Of a stretch of DNA of 64,000 nucleotides, positions 53,616 through 62,779 are shown piece by piece. The DNA lies in contig CAWEBB010000026.1 in the NCBI GenBank assembly GCA_963807085.1, forward strand, positions 18,442 through 82,441, written 5' to 3'. The translations under genes were made by a program, and so were the position numbers. The number at the start of each line of letters is the position of its first letter. Position 1 is the stretch's first letter. Under the pieces are notes generated by a model. It had not been told where the DNA came from and did not search any database. It saw only the letters and a list, made by a program, of their open reading frames with translations. This DNA comes from JACKII01 sp963807085. Lineage in GTDB: Bacteria > Pseudomonadota > Alphaproteobacteria > Bin95.

Positions 53616-53745
53616 GTTGCGCCGAGTGGAAAAACGCGCGCCACTTGCGTTGCGCCGAGTGAAAACGCGCGCCACTTGCGTTGCGCCGAGTGGAAAAACG
53701 CGCGCCACTTGCGTTGCGCCCAGTGGAAAAACGCGCGCGCCTTGC
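53616..53745. repeat. Four tandem 31-33-bp repeats
   Basis: Copies at 53616-53648, 53649-53679, 53680-53712 and 53713-53745 share the pattern GTTGCGCCGAGTGG, A-run, CGCGCGCCACTTGC; the second lacks two bases, the fourth has three changes, and a degenerate fifth start follows. They fill the gap between divergent SDR and flavin reductase genes, where promoters should be. Confidence 0.93.
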
Positions 53746-53813
53746 GTTGCGCGCGGCGGGGAAACCCTCTAATCCTTCAGCCAACCGCCCATCGCCGCCG
53801 GAGGCAACCCCTG

Positions 53814-54486
53814 ATGTCCCACTATTTCATTGAAGACCCGCGCAAGCACGGCCTGAAATACAGTCCGTTCAAGGCCCTGGTCGCCCCGCGCCCCATCGCC
53901 TGGGTTTCATCGAAAAGCGCGGACGGAATAGTCAATCTTGCGCCCTACAGCTTTTTCAACGCAGTCGCCGACTTCGCCCCCGATGATCATGTTCGCGCCG
54001 AACAACCCACGCATGGGTGGCGGCCGCAAGGACACGTTGACCAATATCGAGCAGACGAACCAGTTCGTGGTCAATCTCTGCTCCTACGACCTGCGCGAGC
54101 AGATGAATATATCGTCGGCCCATGTCGACCCGGAGGTGGACGAGATCGAACTGGCCGGCCTCACGCCCGCGCCCTGTCACCATGTGGACGTGCCGCGCGT
54201 GTTGGAGGCGCCGGCCGCACTGGAATGCGAGTTCATGTTCCGCACCCGCCTCCCCTCTGCCAACCCGAAAATCGAGAACAACGTGGTCTTCGGCCGGGTG
54301 ATCGGCATCCATATCGCGGAGAATATCCTGAAGGACGGCCTGGTGGACATGCTGGCCTACCGGCCCCTCGCCCGGCTCGGCTATATGGATTATTCTCATG
54401 TGGAAAGCGTGTTCGCCATGGAGCGTCCTGACCAGGATCTGGACTCTTATGAGGCGGGCAAGTCTTCAAAAGCCGCGGCCGAATAG
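53814..54486 (+). CDS. Flavin reductase-domain protein (one-base frame break)
   Basis: About 224 residues. MSHYFIEDPRKHGLKYSPFKA and ALVAPRPIAWVSS (FMN binding) are in one frame; MIMFAPNN..., NFVVNLCSYDL-like block and ECEFMFRTRLPSANPKIEN in another. An extra C in the CCCCC run near 53983 explains the break (673 bases, one over a multiple of three). The family binds FMN and can act as flavin reductase or in other small redox roles. Confidence 0.88.
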
Positions 54487-54524
54487 GACCTCCCAACCTG
54501 TCGCAAGCGGGAGAACGACACCCG

Positions 54525-55277
54525 ATGAGCAGCAAAGCCGATGCACTCCGCGACCTGATCGCCGACGCCGAGCGCGTGGTGGTCTTTACCGGCGCGGGAA
54601 TTTCGACGGAAAGCGGCATTCCCGACTTCCGCTCCCCGGGCGGCATCTGGACACGCTATAAGCCGATCTATTTCGACGACTTCATGCGCTCGGAGGAGAT
54701 GCGGCGCGAAAGCTGGCGGCGCAAGATCGAGACCGACAAGGCCATGACGGTCGCCGAGCCGAACCGCGGCCATCAGGCCGTTGCCTCGCTGGTTCGGCGC
54801 GGCAAGTGCCAGGCCGTGATCACCCAGAACATCGACGGCCTGCACCAGGCTTCAGGCGTGCCGGACGACTTGGTGATCGAGCTGCACGGCAATTCCACCT
54901 ATGCCCGATGTCTGGACTGCGAGACCCGCATGGACCTGCGGCCGATCCTGGACAGTTTCGCCCGGGACGAGACCATGCCGGAATGTCCTTCCTGCGGCTC
55001 CGGCTATGTGAAGACGGCGACGATTTCCTTCGGCCAGTCCATGCCGGAGGCGGAAATGCGCCGGGCAGAGATCGCGACCAACAATTGCGACCTGATGATC
55101 GCCATCGGCTCGTCGTTGCAGGTTTATCCGGCGGCGGGATTTCCGGTTCTGGCTAAGAAGGTGGGCGCGAAGATGGCCATCCTGAACCGTGAACCAACCG
55201 ATCTGGACAGCTATGCCGATCTGGTGGTGAACGACGAGATCGGGCCGACGCTAGGCGCGGCGGTCGGGTTGAATTGA
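54525..55277 (+). CDS. cobB: NAD-dependent protein deacylase (sirtuin)
   Basis: A 250-residue Sir2: GAGISTESGIPDFRSP, QNIDGLHQASG, catalytic His in IELHGN, four zinc cysteines in CLDC and CPSC, and GSSLQVYPAAGFP. It removes acyl groups from protein lysines, using NAD. 38 bases after the flavin reductase and likely co-transcribed. Confidence 0.93.
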   Translation: MSSKADALRDLIADAERVVVFTGAGISTESGIPDFRSPGGIWTRYKPIYFDDFMRSEEMRRESWRRKIETDKAMTVAEPNRGHQAVASLVRRGKCQAVITQNIDGLHQASGVPDDLVIELHGNSTYARCLDCETRMDLRPILDSFARDETMPECPSCGSGYVKTATISFGQSMPEAEMRRAEIATNNCDLMIAIGSSLQVYPAAGFPVLAKKVGAKMAILNREPTDLDSYADLVVNDEIGPTLGAAVGLN

Positions 55278-55316
55278 GGAACCGCCGGGGGCACGTAGCA
55301 CATCGCTGGTCACCTT

Positions 55317-55350
55317 CTGCCAGAGGAGCCATACTGCCAGAGGAGCCATA
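55317..55350. repeat. 17-bp tandem duplication carrying the RBS
   Basis: CTGCCAGAGGAGCCATA occurs twice (55317-55333 and 55334-55350), so the AGGAG ribosome-binding site of the next gene is duplicated; only the second copy is at the right distance from the ATG at 55353. Confidence 0.9.
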
Positions 55351-55352
55351 TC

Positions 55353-56159
55353 ATGTCCTTCGACGGGGAACATCTGGAACTCGCTGCCTTTCGGGAACTT
55401 CATCAAGCCGCAACACCGGAACTTGCCAGCAACTTGGGCCTTCAAACGCTGGAGATAGGCGGCGCATTCGTCTCCATAGCCGCCGCGTTGCCGCCCTCGG
55501 CCATCGTCGTCAACAGGGCCATCGGCCTTGGCATAGACGAACCGGCCAGGGAAGAAAGTGTGGTCAAGATGGTGCAGACCTATCGTGACGCTGGTGTCGA
55601 CCGCTATTTTATCCAACGCCATCCCGACGCCACGCCTCCGGTACTGACCGGCTGGCTGCTGGACAATGGCTTGGAGAAAGCGCGCGGCTGGCAGAAATTC
55701 AGCCGCGGACGGGAGCCGGTGCCGGAAATCACAACGGACCTTCGAATCGAGCGTGTCGGGCCGGAATATGGTCCGGCCCTTGCCCGGATCGTCTGCGCGG
55801 CATTCGACCTTGGCGAAGAGGCGGAGCCATGGCTGGCGCTTTGGCCCGGGCTGCCGAACTGGCACGCCTTCATGAGCTTCGAGGGGGAAGAGCCCGCCGG
55901 CTGCGGCGGCCTGTTTATCCAGGACGGTATGGCCTGGACCGATTTTGGCGCGACCGCTCCGGCATTCCGCCAGCGGGGCAGCCAGGGTGCCGTGCTGGCG
56001 GCACGCCTGCGCTTTGCCCTGGAGCGCGGGTGCCATACCATCATGACCTGCACTGGCGAGGATGTGCCGCGCGACCCGCAGCATTCCTACCGGAACATTT
56101 TGAAGCTTGGTTTTCGGGAGGATTACGTGCGGGAAAACTATGCCCCACCGCGCGGCTAG
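55353..56159 (+). CDS. GNAT-family N-acetyltransferase
   Basis: A 268-residue protein. The C-terminal half holds the acetyl-CoA-binding segment TAPAFRQRGSQGAVLAARL (the Q/RxxGxG/A-type loop) and ends with SYRNILKLGFREDYVRENY, a typical GNAT beta-5/alpha-4 pattern. The N-terminal half looks like a second, degenerate GNAT-type fold. Target unknown. Confidence 0.85.
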   Translation: MSFDGEHLELAAFRELHQAATPELASNLGLQTLEIGGAFVSIAAALPPSAIVVNRAIGLGIDEPAREESVVKMVQTYRDAGVDRYFIQRHPDATPPVLTGWLLDNGLEKARGWQKFSRGREPVPEITTDLRIERVGPEYGPALARIVCAAFDLGEEAEPWLALWPGLPNWHAFMSFEGEEPAGCGGLFIQDGMAWTDFGATAPAFRQRGSQGAVLAARLRFALERGCHTIMTCTGEDVPRDPQHSYRNILKLGFREDYVRENYAPPRG

Positions 56160-56189
56160 CCTGATTTTTTTGCTGGCGGGGAAGCGAGC

Positions 56190-57464
56190 GTGACGCGAAG
56201 CTGGTTGGTTGCGGCACGGCTTTATCTGCGCCCCCGCCTGCTCCTCATTCTGGCCCTGGGCTTTGCGAGCGGTCTGCCGCTGGCGCTATCCACCGCGACG
56301 CTAACCTTCTGGCTGGCGGAGGAAGGCGTGTCCAAGTCCGCTATCGGCCTGTTCGCGCTGGTCGGCACCGCCTACACGCTTAAATTTCTCTGGTCGCCGC
56401 TGATGGACCAGTTGCCGCTGCCGCCGCTCACCACCTGGCTCGGGCGCCGGCGGGGATGGCTGCTGGCAACGCAACTCGCCTTGATCGTCACCATGGTCGG
56501 CCTTGGCCAGACAGTCCCCGGCGTCGATCCCGCCTTGACCGCGCTTTGGGCGGTCGCGCTCGCCTTTGCCAGCGCCAGCCAGGATATCGTCATCGACGCC
56601 TACCGCGTCGAAATCCTTGAGCCGGAAGAGCAAGGCGCGGGCGCGGCCAATATCGTCTTCGGCTACCGGGTAGGGATGCTGGCCTCGGGCGCGGGCGCGC
56701 TCTATGTCGCCAGCATCGCCCCCTGGAGCACCGTCTATATCATCATGGCCGCGTGCATGGGCCTCGGCATGATCGCGACCTTGCTGGCGCCGGAACCGGA
56801 GGCACCGCGCATCGCGCCCGCCATCGGCTCCGCCGCCGAACGGGCGCTCGCCTGGCTGAAGCGCGCCGTCGCCGAGCCCTTCCTGGAATTCCTTTACCGG
56901 CCCGGCTGGCTCACTTTCCTCGCCTTTGTGCTGCTCTACAAGCTGGGCGATGCGGCCGTGGGCGTGATGAACAGCCCGCTTTATGTGGAACTGGGCTTTG
57001 AAAAGACCGAGGTCGCCAATGTGGTCAAGCTGTTCGGCCTGGCTGCCACCCTGATCGGCGCCTTTCTCGGCGGGGTGATGGTGGCGCGCCTGGGCCTGTT
57101 ACCCGCGTTGTGGATTTGCGGCGTGTTGCAGCTTTTCTCGAACCTGGGCTTTGCCGGGCTGGCGCTCGCCGGGCACGACGTCAGCGCGCTGGCCGCCGTC
57201 ATCGCCTTCGAGAACCTGGCGGGCGGCATGGGCACCACGGCCTTCGTCGCCTTTCTGGCCGCTCTCTGCAACCGGAATTATACAGCGACACAGTATGCCC
57301 TGCTCTCGTCGCTGATGGCTGTCGCCCGCACCTTTATAGCTGCGCCCGGCGGCTTCATCGCCGAACAGGTAAACTGGCCCATATACTTTTTGTTGACGGC
57401 GATTGTGGCAATACCGGGGCTGCTGCTGATTGCGGTACTACAGAAACGGCTTACATCAGAATGA
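56190..57464 (+). CDS. AmpG-like MFS permease
   Basis: A 424-residue, 12-helix MFS protein with the AmpG hallmarks LALGFASGLPLALS, LKFLWSPLMDQ and SQDIVIDAYRVE. AmpG proteins import muropeptides for cell-wall recycling. The start is a GTG at 56190. No ampC or recycling gene is nearby. Confidence 0.88.
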   Translation: MTRSWLVAARLYLRPRLLLILALGFASGLPLALSTATLTFWLAEEGVSKSAIGLFALVGTAYTLKFLWSPLMDQLPLPPLTTWLGRRRGWLLATQLALIVTMVGLGQTVPGVDPALTALWAVALAFASASQDIVIDAYRVEILEPEEQGAGAANIVFGYRVGMLASGAGALYVASIAPWSTVYIIMAACMGLGMIATLLAPEPEAPRIAPAIGSAAERALAWLKRAVAEPFLEFLYRPGWLTFLAFVLLYKLGDAAVGVMNSPLYVELGFEKTEVANVVKLFGLAATLIGAFLGGVMVARLGLLPALWICGVLQLFSNLGFAGLALAGHDVSALAAVIAFENLAGGMGTTAFVAFLAALCNRNYTATQYALLSSLMAVARTFIAAPGGFIAEQVNWPIYFLLTAIVAIPGLLLIAVLQKRLTSE

Positions 57465-57493
57465 TCCCGGTGCCGCACGCAGGAGTGATAGCC

Positions 57494-58600
57494 ATGCTGG
57501 TTGGCGTTCCCAAAGAGATCAAGTCCCGCGAAAACCGGGTAGGGCTGGTGCCCGGTAGTGTGCGCGAGTTGATCCATCACGGCCATCAAGTCGTGGTTGA
57601 GACCGGCGCGGGCGAAGGCTCGAACTTCCCGGACATCGCCTACGAGGCCGTGGGCGCACGCATTGCCGCCAGCCCGGCGGTGGTCTTTGCCGAAGCTGAC
57701 CTCATTGTTAAGGTCAAGGAACCGCTTGCCCCCGAAATCGCCATGCTTCGGCCCGGCCAGGTATTGTTCACCTACCTGCATCTGGCCGCGGACAAGGCGC
57801 AGACCGAGGGCCTGCTGGCTTCCGGAGCCGTTGCCGTCGCCTATGAGACCGTGACGGACGCGAGAGGCGGCCTGCCCCTGCTTTCCCCCATGAGCGAGGT
57901 CGCGGGACGCATGTCCGTCCAGGTGGGCGCGCACCACCTGGAGAAACAACAGGGCGGTGCCGGCATCCTATTGGGCGGTGTGCCGGGCGTGCCGGCGGCG
58001 GACGTGGTCGTAATCGGCGGCGGGGTTAGTGGCACCAATGCCGTGCGCATGGCGATGGGTCTGGAGGCGCGGGTTACCGTGATCGAAAAGAACATCCAAC
58101 GCCTCTACGACCTGGACCTGCAGTTCGGTCCGTCGCTGAACACCCGCTACTCCACCGTTGAGGCCATCGAGGAACTGGTGACGAACGCCGATCTGGTCAT
58201 CGGCGCGGTACTGGTGCCGGGCGCAGCCGCACCCAAGCTGGTGACGGAAGAGGTGGTCAGGAAGATGCGCAAGGGCTCGGTCATGGTGGATATCGCGATC
58301 GATCAGGGCGGCTGCTTCGAAACCTCCCGTCCGACCAGCCACGACAAGCCCACCTATGTCATGCACGACGTGGTGCATTATTGCGTCACCAACATGCCGG
58401 GCGCAGTGGCGCGAACCTCGGCCCTGGCGCTGAACAACGCCACTCTGCCGTTCGTGCTGGCGCTGGCCGACAAAGGCTATGAAAAAGCCCTTGCCGAAAA
58501 CGAGCATCTGGCTCGCGGCCTCAACATCAACAAGGGCGAGCTGACCTACCTGGCGGTCGCGGAGAGCCTGGGGATGCCGTTCACCGCGTGGCAGCCCTAG
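57494..58600 (+). CDS. ald: Alanine dehydrogenase
   Basis: A 368-residue enzyme starting MLVGVPKEIKSRENRVGLVP, with K in KVKEPL, H in TYLHLAADK, the NAD-binding VVIGGGVSGTNAVRMA and VMVDIAIDQGGCFETSRPT. It interconverts L-alanine and pyruvate with NAD and ammonium. The ATG at 57494 follows AGGAG. A 6-bp hairpin (58591-58608) overlaps its stop codon. Confidence 0.95.
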   Translation: MLVGVPKEIKSRENRVGLVPGSVRELIHHGHQVVVETGAGEGSNFPDIAYEAVGARIAASPAVVFAEADLIVKVKEPLAPEIAMLRPGQVLFTYLHLAADKAQTEGLLASGAVAVAYETVTDARGGLPLLSPMSEVAGRMSVQVGAHHLEKQQGGAGILLGGVPGVPAADVVVIGGGVSGTNAVRMAMGLEARVTVIEKNIQRLYDLDLQFGPSLNTRYSTVEAIEELVTNADLVIGAVLVPGAAAPKLVTEEVVRKMRKGSVMVDIAIDQGGCFETSRPTSHDKPTYVMHDVVHYCVTNMPGAVARTSALALNNATLPFVLALADKGYEKALAENEHLARGLNINKGELTYLAVAESLGMPFTAWQP

Positions 58601-58608
58601 CAGGCTGC
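58591..58608. terminator. Hairpin overlapping the ald stop (weak)
   Basis: GCAGCC (58591-58596) pairs with GGCTGC (58603-58608), with the TAG stop in the loop. No T-run follows. The sequence may instead be an IS end, since AGGCTGCTGTAAAAGCC looks like a terminal sequence of IS5-type elements. Confidence 0.3.
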
Positions 58609-58659
58609 TGTAAAAGCCTCTCGCAGTTGGGGCTGGATCGCAATTTTGTTTTGCGCATG

Positions 58660-58850
58660 CAAAGGAGAGGCGGATGCGCGGACGTAACGGATGGTGACGA
58701 AGGATTGTTCAGCCATGTCCGGCTGGCAGAGCGGCTGCCGCTGGAGCATCTGCTGCGGGCGACGCTGTTGCAGGCGTTTTTTCGGTCCGATCGGAGCGCA
58801 TGGTGATGGAGCAGATCGACTAAAATCTGTTGTTCCTGTCAACGGCGGCG
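58660..58850 (+). pseudogene. IS5-family transposase remnant
   Basis: Plus-strand pieces in two frames: EGLFSHVRLAERLPLEHLLRATLLQAFF, then VRSERMVMEQID-stop-NLLF. In IS5-group transposases LFSYVRLEDRIP..., LLRALLLQAFY and VRSERQLMEQLDYNLLFRWF follow each other with about 45 residues between the first two; here those are deleted and a stop replaces the Tyr codon. Non-functional. Based on motif recall. Confidence 0.65.
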
Positions 58851-58923
58851 TAAAAGCCTGCCACAGAGGCGGTGCAAAAGTCGGCCAGGTTGGCGGCTCC
58901 TGTTTTGATGATGGAATTGTGTT

Positions 58924-58974
58924 GAGCACCCCGGCACGCGCGCTCCCATGAAGCTGGCGTGGGCCGGGGTGCTC
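58924..58974. repeat. 12-bp inverted repeat downstream of istB
   Basis: GAGCACCCCGGC (58924-58935) and GCCGGGGTGCTC (58963-58974) are perfectly complementary with a 27-base loop. It lies just beyond the istB stop and could be a terminator-like or end structure of the IS21 element. Confidence 0.7.
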
Positions 58975-59002
58975 TTGGCCCATTAGGGCCAAACGGTCTG
59001 GG

Positions 59003-59443
59003 TCAGGATGGGGTTTTGGCGCCGGCGTTGCGGCTGCGGCTTTGGCTCAGGCGGTAGCTCTCGCCATTCATCTCCAGGATGGTGACGTGATGGGTGAGCC
59101 GGTCGAGCAGAGCGCCGGTCAGGCGTTCTGAGCCAAAGACCTCTGTCCATTCGCCGAAGAGCAGGTTGCTGGTGATCAGGGTGGCACCATGCTCATAACG
59201 CTGTGAGATCAACTCGAACAATAACTCGGCGCCGGTTTTGCTCAGGGGAACAAAGCCGAGTTCGTCGATGATCAGCAGCTTGTGGCTGGTCAGTTGCTTC
59301 TGCAATCGCAACAGGCGGCGCTCGTCCCGGGCCTCCATCAGTTCGTGCACCAGGGCGGCCGCTGTGATGAAGCCGACGGAGAGGCCCTTCTGGCAGGCTG
59401 CCAGCCCCAGACTGAGAGCAACGTGGGTTTTTCCGGTGCCCGC
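59003..59443 (-). pseudogene. istB: IstB transposition helper ATPase, C-terminal part
   Basis: Encodes from the Walker A residues GTGKTHVALSLGLAACQ through Walker B LLIIDELGFVPL, ELLFELISQRYEHG, TSNLLFGEW and the C-terminal DRLTHHVTILEMNGESYRL. In IS21 the AAA+ protein IstB activates and targets the IstA transposase. Upstream of AGTGK the sequence changes abruptly to the recombinase element; the matching N-terminal part is at 63205-63531. Confidence 0.9.
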
Positions 59444-59484
59444 CGAAGCAGGGTCATAATGCCCGTCCCCATAGTGACGACGGC

Positions 59485-59916
59485 AAGGTCCACTATCGGT
59501 ATCACCCTCTTTGCGGTGAAGTTGTCATCGTCACGGCGCGGAAGAGGTATGGCGGCGCCGCCCACCTGACCATCCGACAGCCGGACGGCACGTTGGCGCA
59601 AATCCCCGGCTGGATGCTAGAAGAAAGCGCCGCGTCGGTCTGCGTTTGCGATAGGCCGCGACTTGCAGTGACCTCCCTGCGGCTGCTTCGGCTTGAACTC
59701 GATGCCTGTTTAATCTCGCTTTGCGGCGATCCCCGCCGCGAAGGAGATCAGCATGCGGCGCCCGCGCACCATTCAACGCCATCCCGATCTGTTCGCAAGC
59801 GAGGATCCGCCCCTGACGCTGAAGGTCCCGGAACGGTCGAATCTCCTGGCGCTGGTCAGTCTGCTTCTGAAGGAGACGACGAAGGTCAGAATGGGCCTGG
59901 TGGAGGACGATCATGA
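59485..59916 (+). CDS. DUF5372-like accessory gene of the recombinase element (start unclear)
   Basis: The frame reads KVHYRYHPLCGEVVIVTARK, then RQPDGTLAQIPGWMLEESA and RPRLAVTSLRLLRLELDACL, matching the small protein that precedes recombinases of this type (HPFHPLFG..., LPAWMT). No in-frame ATG/GTG is visible between the element edge and this motif, so the 5' end may be truncated or an unusual start used. The part after 59753 overlaps the next gene and is probably not conserved. Function unknown. Confidence 0.5.
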   Translation, partial: KVHYRYHPLCGEVVIVTARKRYGGAAHLTIRQPDGTLAQIPGWMLEESAASVCVCDRPRLAVTSLRLLRLELDACLISLCGDPRREGDQHAAPAHHSTPSRSVRKRGSAPDAEGPGTVESPGAGQSASEGDDEGQNGPGGGRS

Positions 59917-59929
59917 AGATCACATCTGA
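59753..59929 (+). CDS. Small accessory protein of the recombinase element, 58 residues
   Basis: MRRPRTIQRHPDLFASEDPP ... ending VRMGLVEDDHEDHI. It has an AAGGAG site 9 bases before the ATG and overlaps the recombinase start by 17 bases, typical of coupled genes. Function unknown; it recurs upstream of recombinases of this type. Confidence 0.7.
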   Translation: MRRPRTIQRHPDLFASEDPPLTLKVPERSNLLALVSLLLKETTKVRMGLVEDDHEDHI

Positions 59930-61585
59930 TCACCTGGCCCGCGGAGCCTACATCGACGTGCGGCAGTCGACCGCCGGCCAGGTCGCCAACAATCACGAGA
60001 GCCAGCGTCGCCAGTACGGCCTCGCCGACCGGGCGCGGGCACTTGGTTGGAGCGACGTATCGGTTATCGACGACGATCTTGGCCGATCGGGTTCCGGTGT
60101 CAGCAGGCCCGGCTTCGAGCGGCTGCTGGCCGCGATCTGCGAAGGGCGCGTCGGCGCCGTCTTCGCCATCGAGGCCTCGCGTCTGGCCCGCAACGGCCGC
60201 GACTGGCATACGCTGATCGAGTTCTGCGGCTTGGTCGGTACGCTGATCGTGGACGAGGACGGCACCTATGAGCCTCGCCATCCCAACGACCGGCTCCTGT
60301 TGGGCATGAAGGGCACGATGAGCGAACTCGAACTCTCGATCCTGCGGGCCCGGTCGTTCGAGGCTCTCAAGCAGAAAGCGCGACGCGGCGAACTCTTCAT
60401 GACCGTGGCTGTCGGCTACATCAGAGCAGGCCGAGATCGGATCGAACAAGACCCTGATCTGCGCGTGCGCGAAGCGATCGCACTGGTCTTTGCCCGTTTC
60501 GCCGAGATGCAGAGCATCCGCCAGGTGCATCTGTCGCTGCGTGCAGAGCAAATCATGCTTCCCTGCGCCGACCATCGCCGGGACGAGGGACCTGCGCTTG
60601 TCTGGAAGATGCCCGTCTACAACACGATCCATCACCTTCTGACAAACCCCATTTATGCGGGCGCCTATGCGTTCGGGCGGACCGGCAGCCGGACGGCCAT
60701 CGGGAATGGTCGCAAGCGAATTGTGCGAGGGTTCCGCAAAGAGCGGGCAGACTGGGATGTCTTGATCCTCGATCATCATGCCGGCTACCTTTCCTGGGCG
60801 GAATTCGAGAGGAACCTGCGCCTGATCGCGGATAACGCCAACGGTATGGGAATGAAGGCGCGCGGTGCCCTTCGCAAAGGCGAACTCATCCTGGCCGGCT
60901 TACTGCGCTGCGGCCACTGCGGGCGAAAGCTTCATGTCGCCTACAGCGGACGCGACGGCAACACGGGGCGCTACCATTGCCGCGGCGCCATGATCAACCA
61001 TGGAGCCGGCCCCTGCATCTCCTTCGGTTCGTTACGGGTCGATCAAGCCGTTGGCGCCGAAGTCGTCAGGTTGCTTCAGCCGCTCGGCGTCGAAGCCGCG
61101 TTGCAAGCCATTTCGACACATGCGCTCGACGACGACGCAAAGCGGCGGCACGTCGAACTCTCGCTGGAACAGGCCCGATTTGAGGCCCGGCGGATGCAGC
61201 GTCAGTACGATGCGGTCGATCCCGATAATCGACTTGTGGCCGGCGAGCCGGAACGGCGCTGGAATGATGCCCTCGCCGCAGTCAGCGCGATCGAGTTCGA
61301 GTTGGAAGTGGCGGCCCGACAACAGCCCGACGCGATCAGCAATGATGAACGCCGCAACCTCATGGCGATGGGAGCGGATATAGCCGCGGCCTGGGAGCAT
61401 CCCCGCGCCACCGCCGCGACGCGCAAGCGGATCCTCCGCGCTGTTCTCAACGAGATCGTGGTCCGTGTGGAAGGTGATCAGATCGAGCTTCTGTTGCATT
61501 GGCAGGGTGGCGATCACACCGCGCTAACCGTTCAAAAGAACAAGACCGGACAACACCGCTGGGCGGCCGCGCCCGCGACCGAGGA

Positions 61586-61592
61586 CCTCATC
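61586..61592. repeat. Target-site duplication, left copy
   Basis: CCTCATC, directly left of the TGTAAA end of the IS481 element; identical to 62773-62779. Confidence 0.9.
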
Positions 61593-62772
61593 TGTAAAAC
61601 TCGGCACTTGATCTGACGGACAGGCTACTCAGCAATGCTGAGAGCGGGTTTGTAGCTGTCAGATAAATCCGGCGTTCGGATGGTCTTTTCAACAGCGATG
61701 TGCAGCGTTTCCCGGAAGGTTTGCATGGGTGTCTTGCCATAGCAATACCTCCCAGAGTGTGGCCGTTGTTCGTTGTATTTTGCTAGCCAATAATCCAGGT
61801 CTGTCTGGAGTTCCTCAACAGAGCGGTAAAGTTTCTTGCGGAAGGCGATGTCGTAGAACTCATCCTTGATGGTCCGGTGGAAGCGCTCGCAAATACCGTT
61901 GGTCTGCGGGCTGTTCGCCTTGGTCCGCGTGTGGTCGATGTCCTCGACGGCCAGGTAGAGCTGATAGGCGTGGTTTTCGACCTTGCCGCAATACTCGGTG
62001 CCGCGGTCGGTCAGGATGCGTAGCAGGGCGATACCATGCTCGGCGTAGAACGGGATCACCCGGTCGTTCAGCAGATCGGCCGCCGTGATCGCCGTCTTTT
62101 CCGTATAAAGCTTGGCCTGAGCGGTGCGGGCGTAGGTGTCGATGAAGGTCTGCTGATAGATCCGCCCAACGCCCTTCATCGTGCCGACATAGTAGGTGTC
62201 CTGGCTACCAAGGAAGCCCGGATGGTCGCTCTCGATCTCGCCGTGGGCTGCCCGTTTCTGCTTGGCCTTTTCCAGCGCCGCCAATTGCTCTTCGGTCAGG
62301 AGAATGCCTTCCTGGGCCGAGCGGGCCTCCAGCGCCTTCAGCCTTTTCTTCATCGTCTCCAGGTCATGGCGCAGCCAGATCGAACGCACGCCGGACGATG
62401 AGACCATCACGCCCTTCTGCTGCAGTTCCCAGGACGCCCGCTTCTGGCCCAGCGCCGGGTTCTCGATGGCCAGATCAACGACGGCTTTCTCCACGTGCTC
62501 GGGCACCCGGTTCTTCAGCAGCGGCTTGCGGCGCGAGAGATCAATCAGCGCTTCGGCCCCGCCCTGCTCATAAAGATCGCGGAACCGGTAAAAGCTGTCC
62601 CGCGAGTACCCCATCACCTTACAGGCCTGGCTGACGCTGCCGAGCTGCTTGGCTAGCTCCAACAGCCCCAACTTTGGTTTGATGATCTTATCTTGAATGC
62701 TGGTCATGGATCGACATTCCTCATTTGCGCTCCAGTGGAGCAAGAGTGTCAGATCAAGTCACGTGCTTTACA
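61593..62772. mobile_element. IS481-family insertion sequence, 1180 bp
   Basis: Starts TGTAAAACTCGGCACTTGAT (61593) and ends with its inverted form; the first 25 bases of the two ends match at 21 positions, including TGTAAA and ACTTGATCTGAC. Flanked by the 7-bp direct repeat CCTCATC. One transposase gene on the minus strand fills it. Intact ends, a clean duplication and an intact transposase indicate a recent insertion. Confidence 0.95.
61625..62707 (-). CDS. IS481-family transposase
   Basis: A 360-residue transposase: N-terminal HTH (LLELAKQLGSVSQACKVMGYSRDSFYRFR), then a DDE integrase core with the first Asp in the QQTFIDTYART block, the second in RILTDRGTEYCG and Glu in TNGICERFHRTIKDEFYD. 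The ATG at 62707 (MTSIQDK) has GAGGAA upstream. Complete, probably active. Confidence 0.93.
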   Translation of the reverse strand: MTSIQDKIIKPKLGLLELAKQLGSVSQACKVMGYSRDSFYRFRDLYEQGGAEALIDLSRRKPLLKNRVPEHVEKAVVDLAIENPALGQKRASWELQQKGVMVSSSGVRSIWLRHDLETMKKRLKALEARSAQEGILLTEEQLAALEKAKQKRAAHGEIESDHPGFLGSQDTYYVGTMKGVGRIYQQTFIDTYARTAQAKLYTEKTAITAADLLNDRVIPFYAEHGIALLRILTDRGTEYCGKVENHAYQLYLAVEDIDHTRTKANSPQTNGICERFHRTIKDEFYDIAFRKKLYRSVEELQTDLDYWLAKYNEQRPHSGRYCYGKTPMQTFRETLHIAVEKTIRTPDLSDSYKPALSIAE

Positions 62773-62779
62773 CCTCATC
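62773..62779. repeat. Target-site duplication, right copy
   Basis: CCTCATC directly right of the TTTACA end of the IS481 element. Confidence 0.9.

Noticed and set aside
53616..53745. Possible CRISPR array
   Set aside because: The repeats are directly adjacent with no spacers and there are no cas genes.
51946..53772. A 608-codon plus-strand open frame
   Set aside because: Only its first ~75 codons are the hydrolase; the rest is out-of-frame hydrolase sequence and the antisense of the SDR gene after a one-base break.
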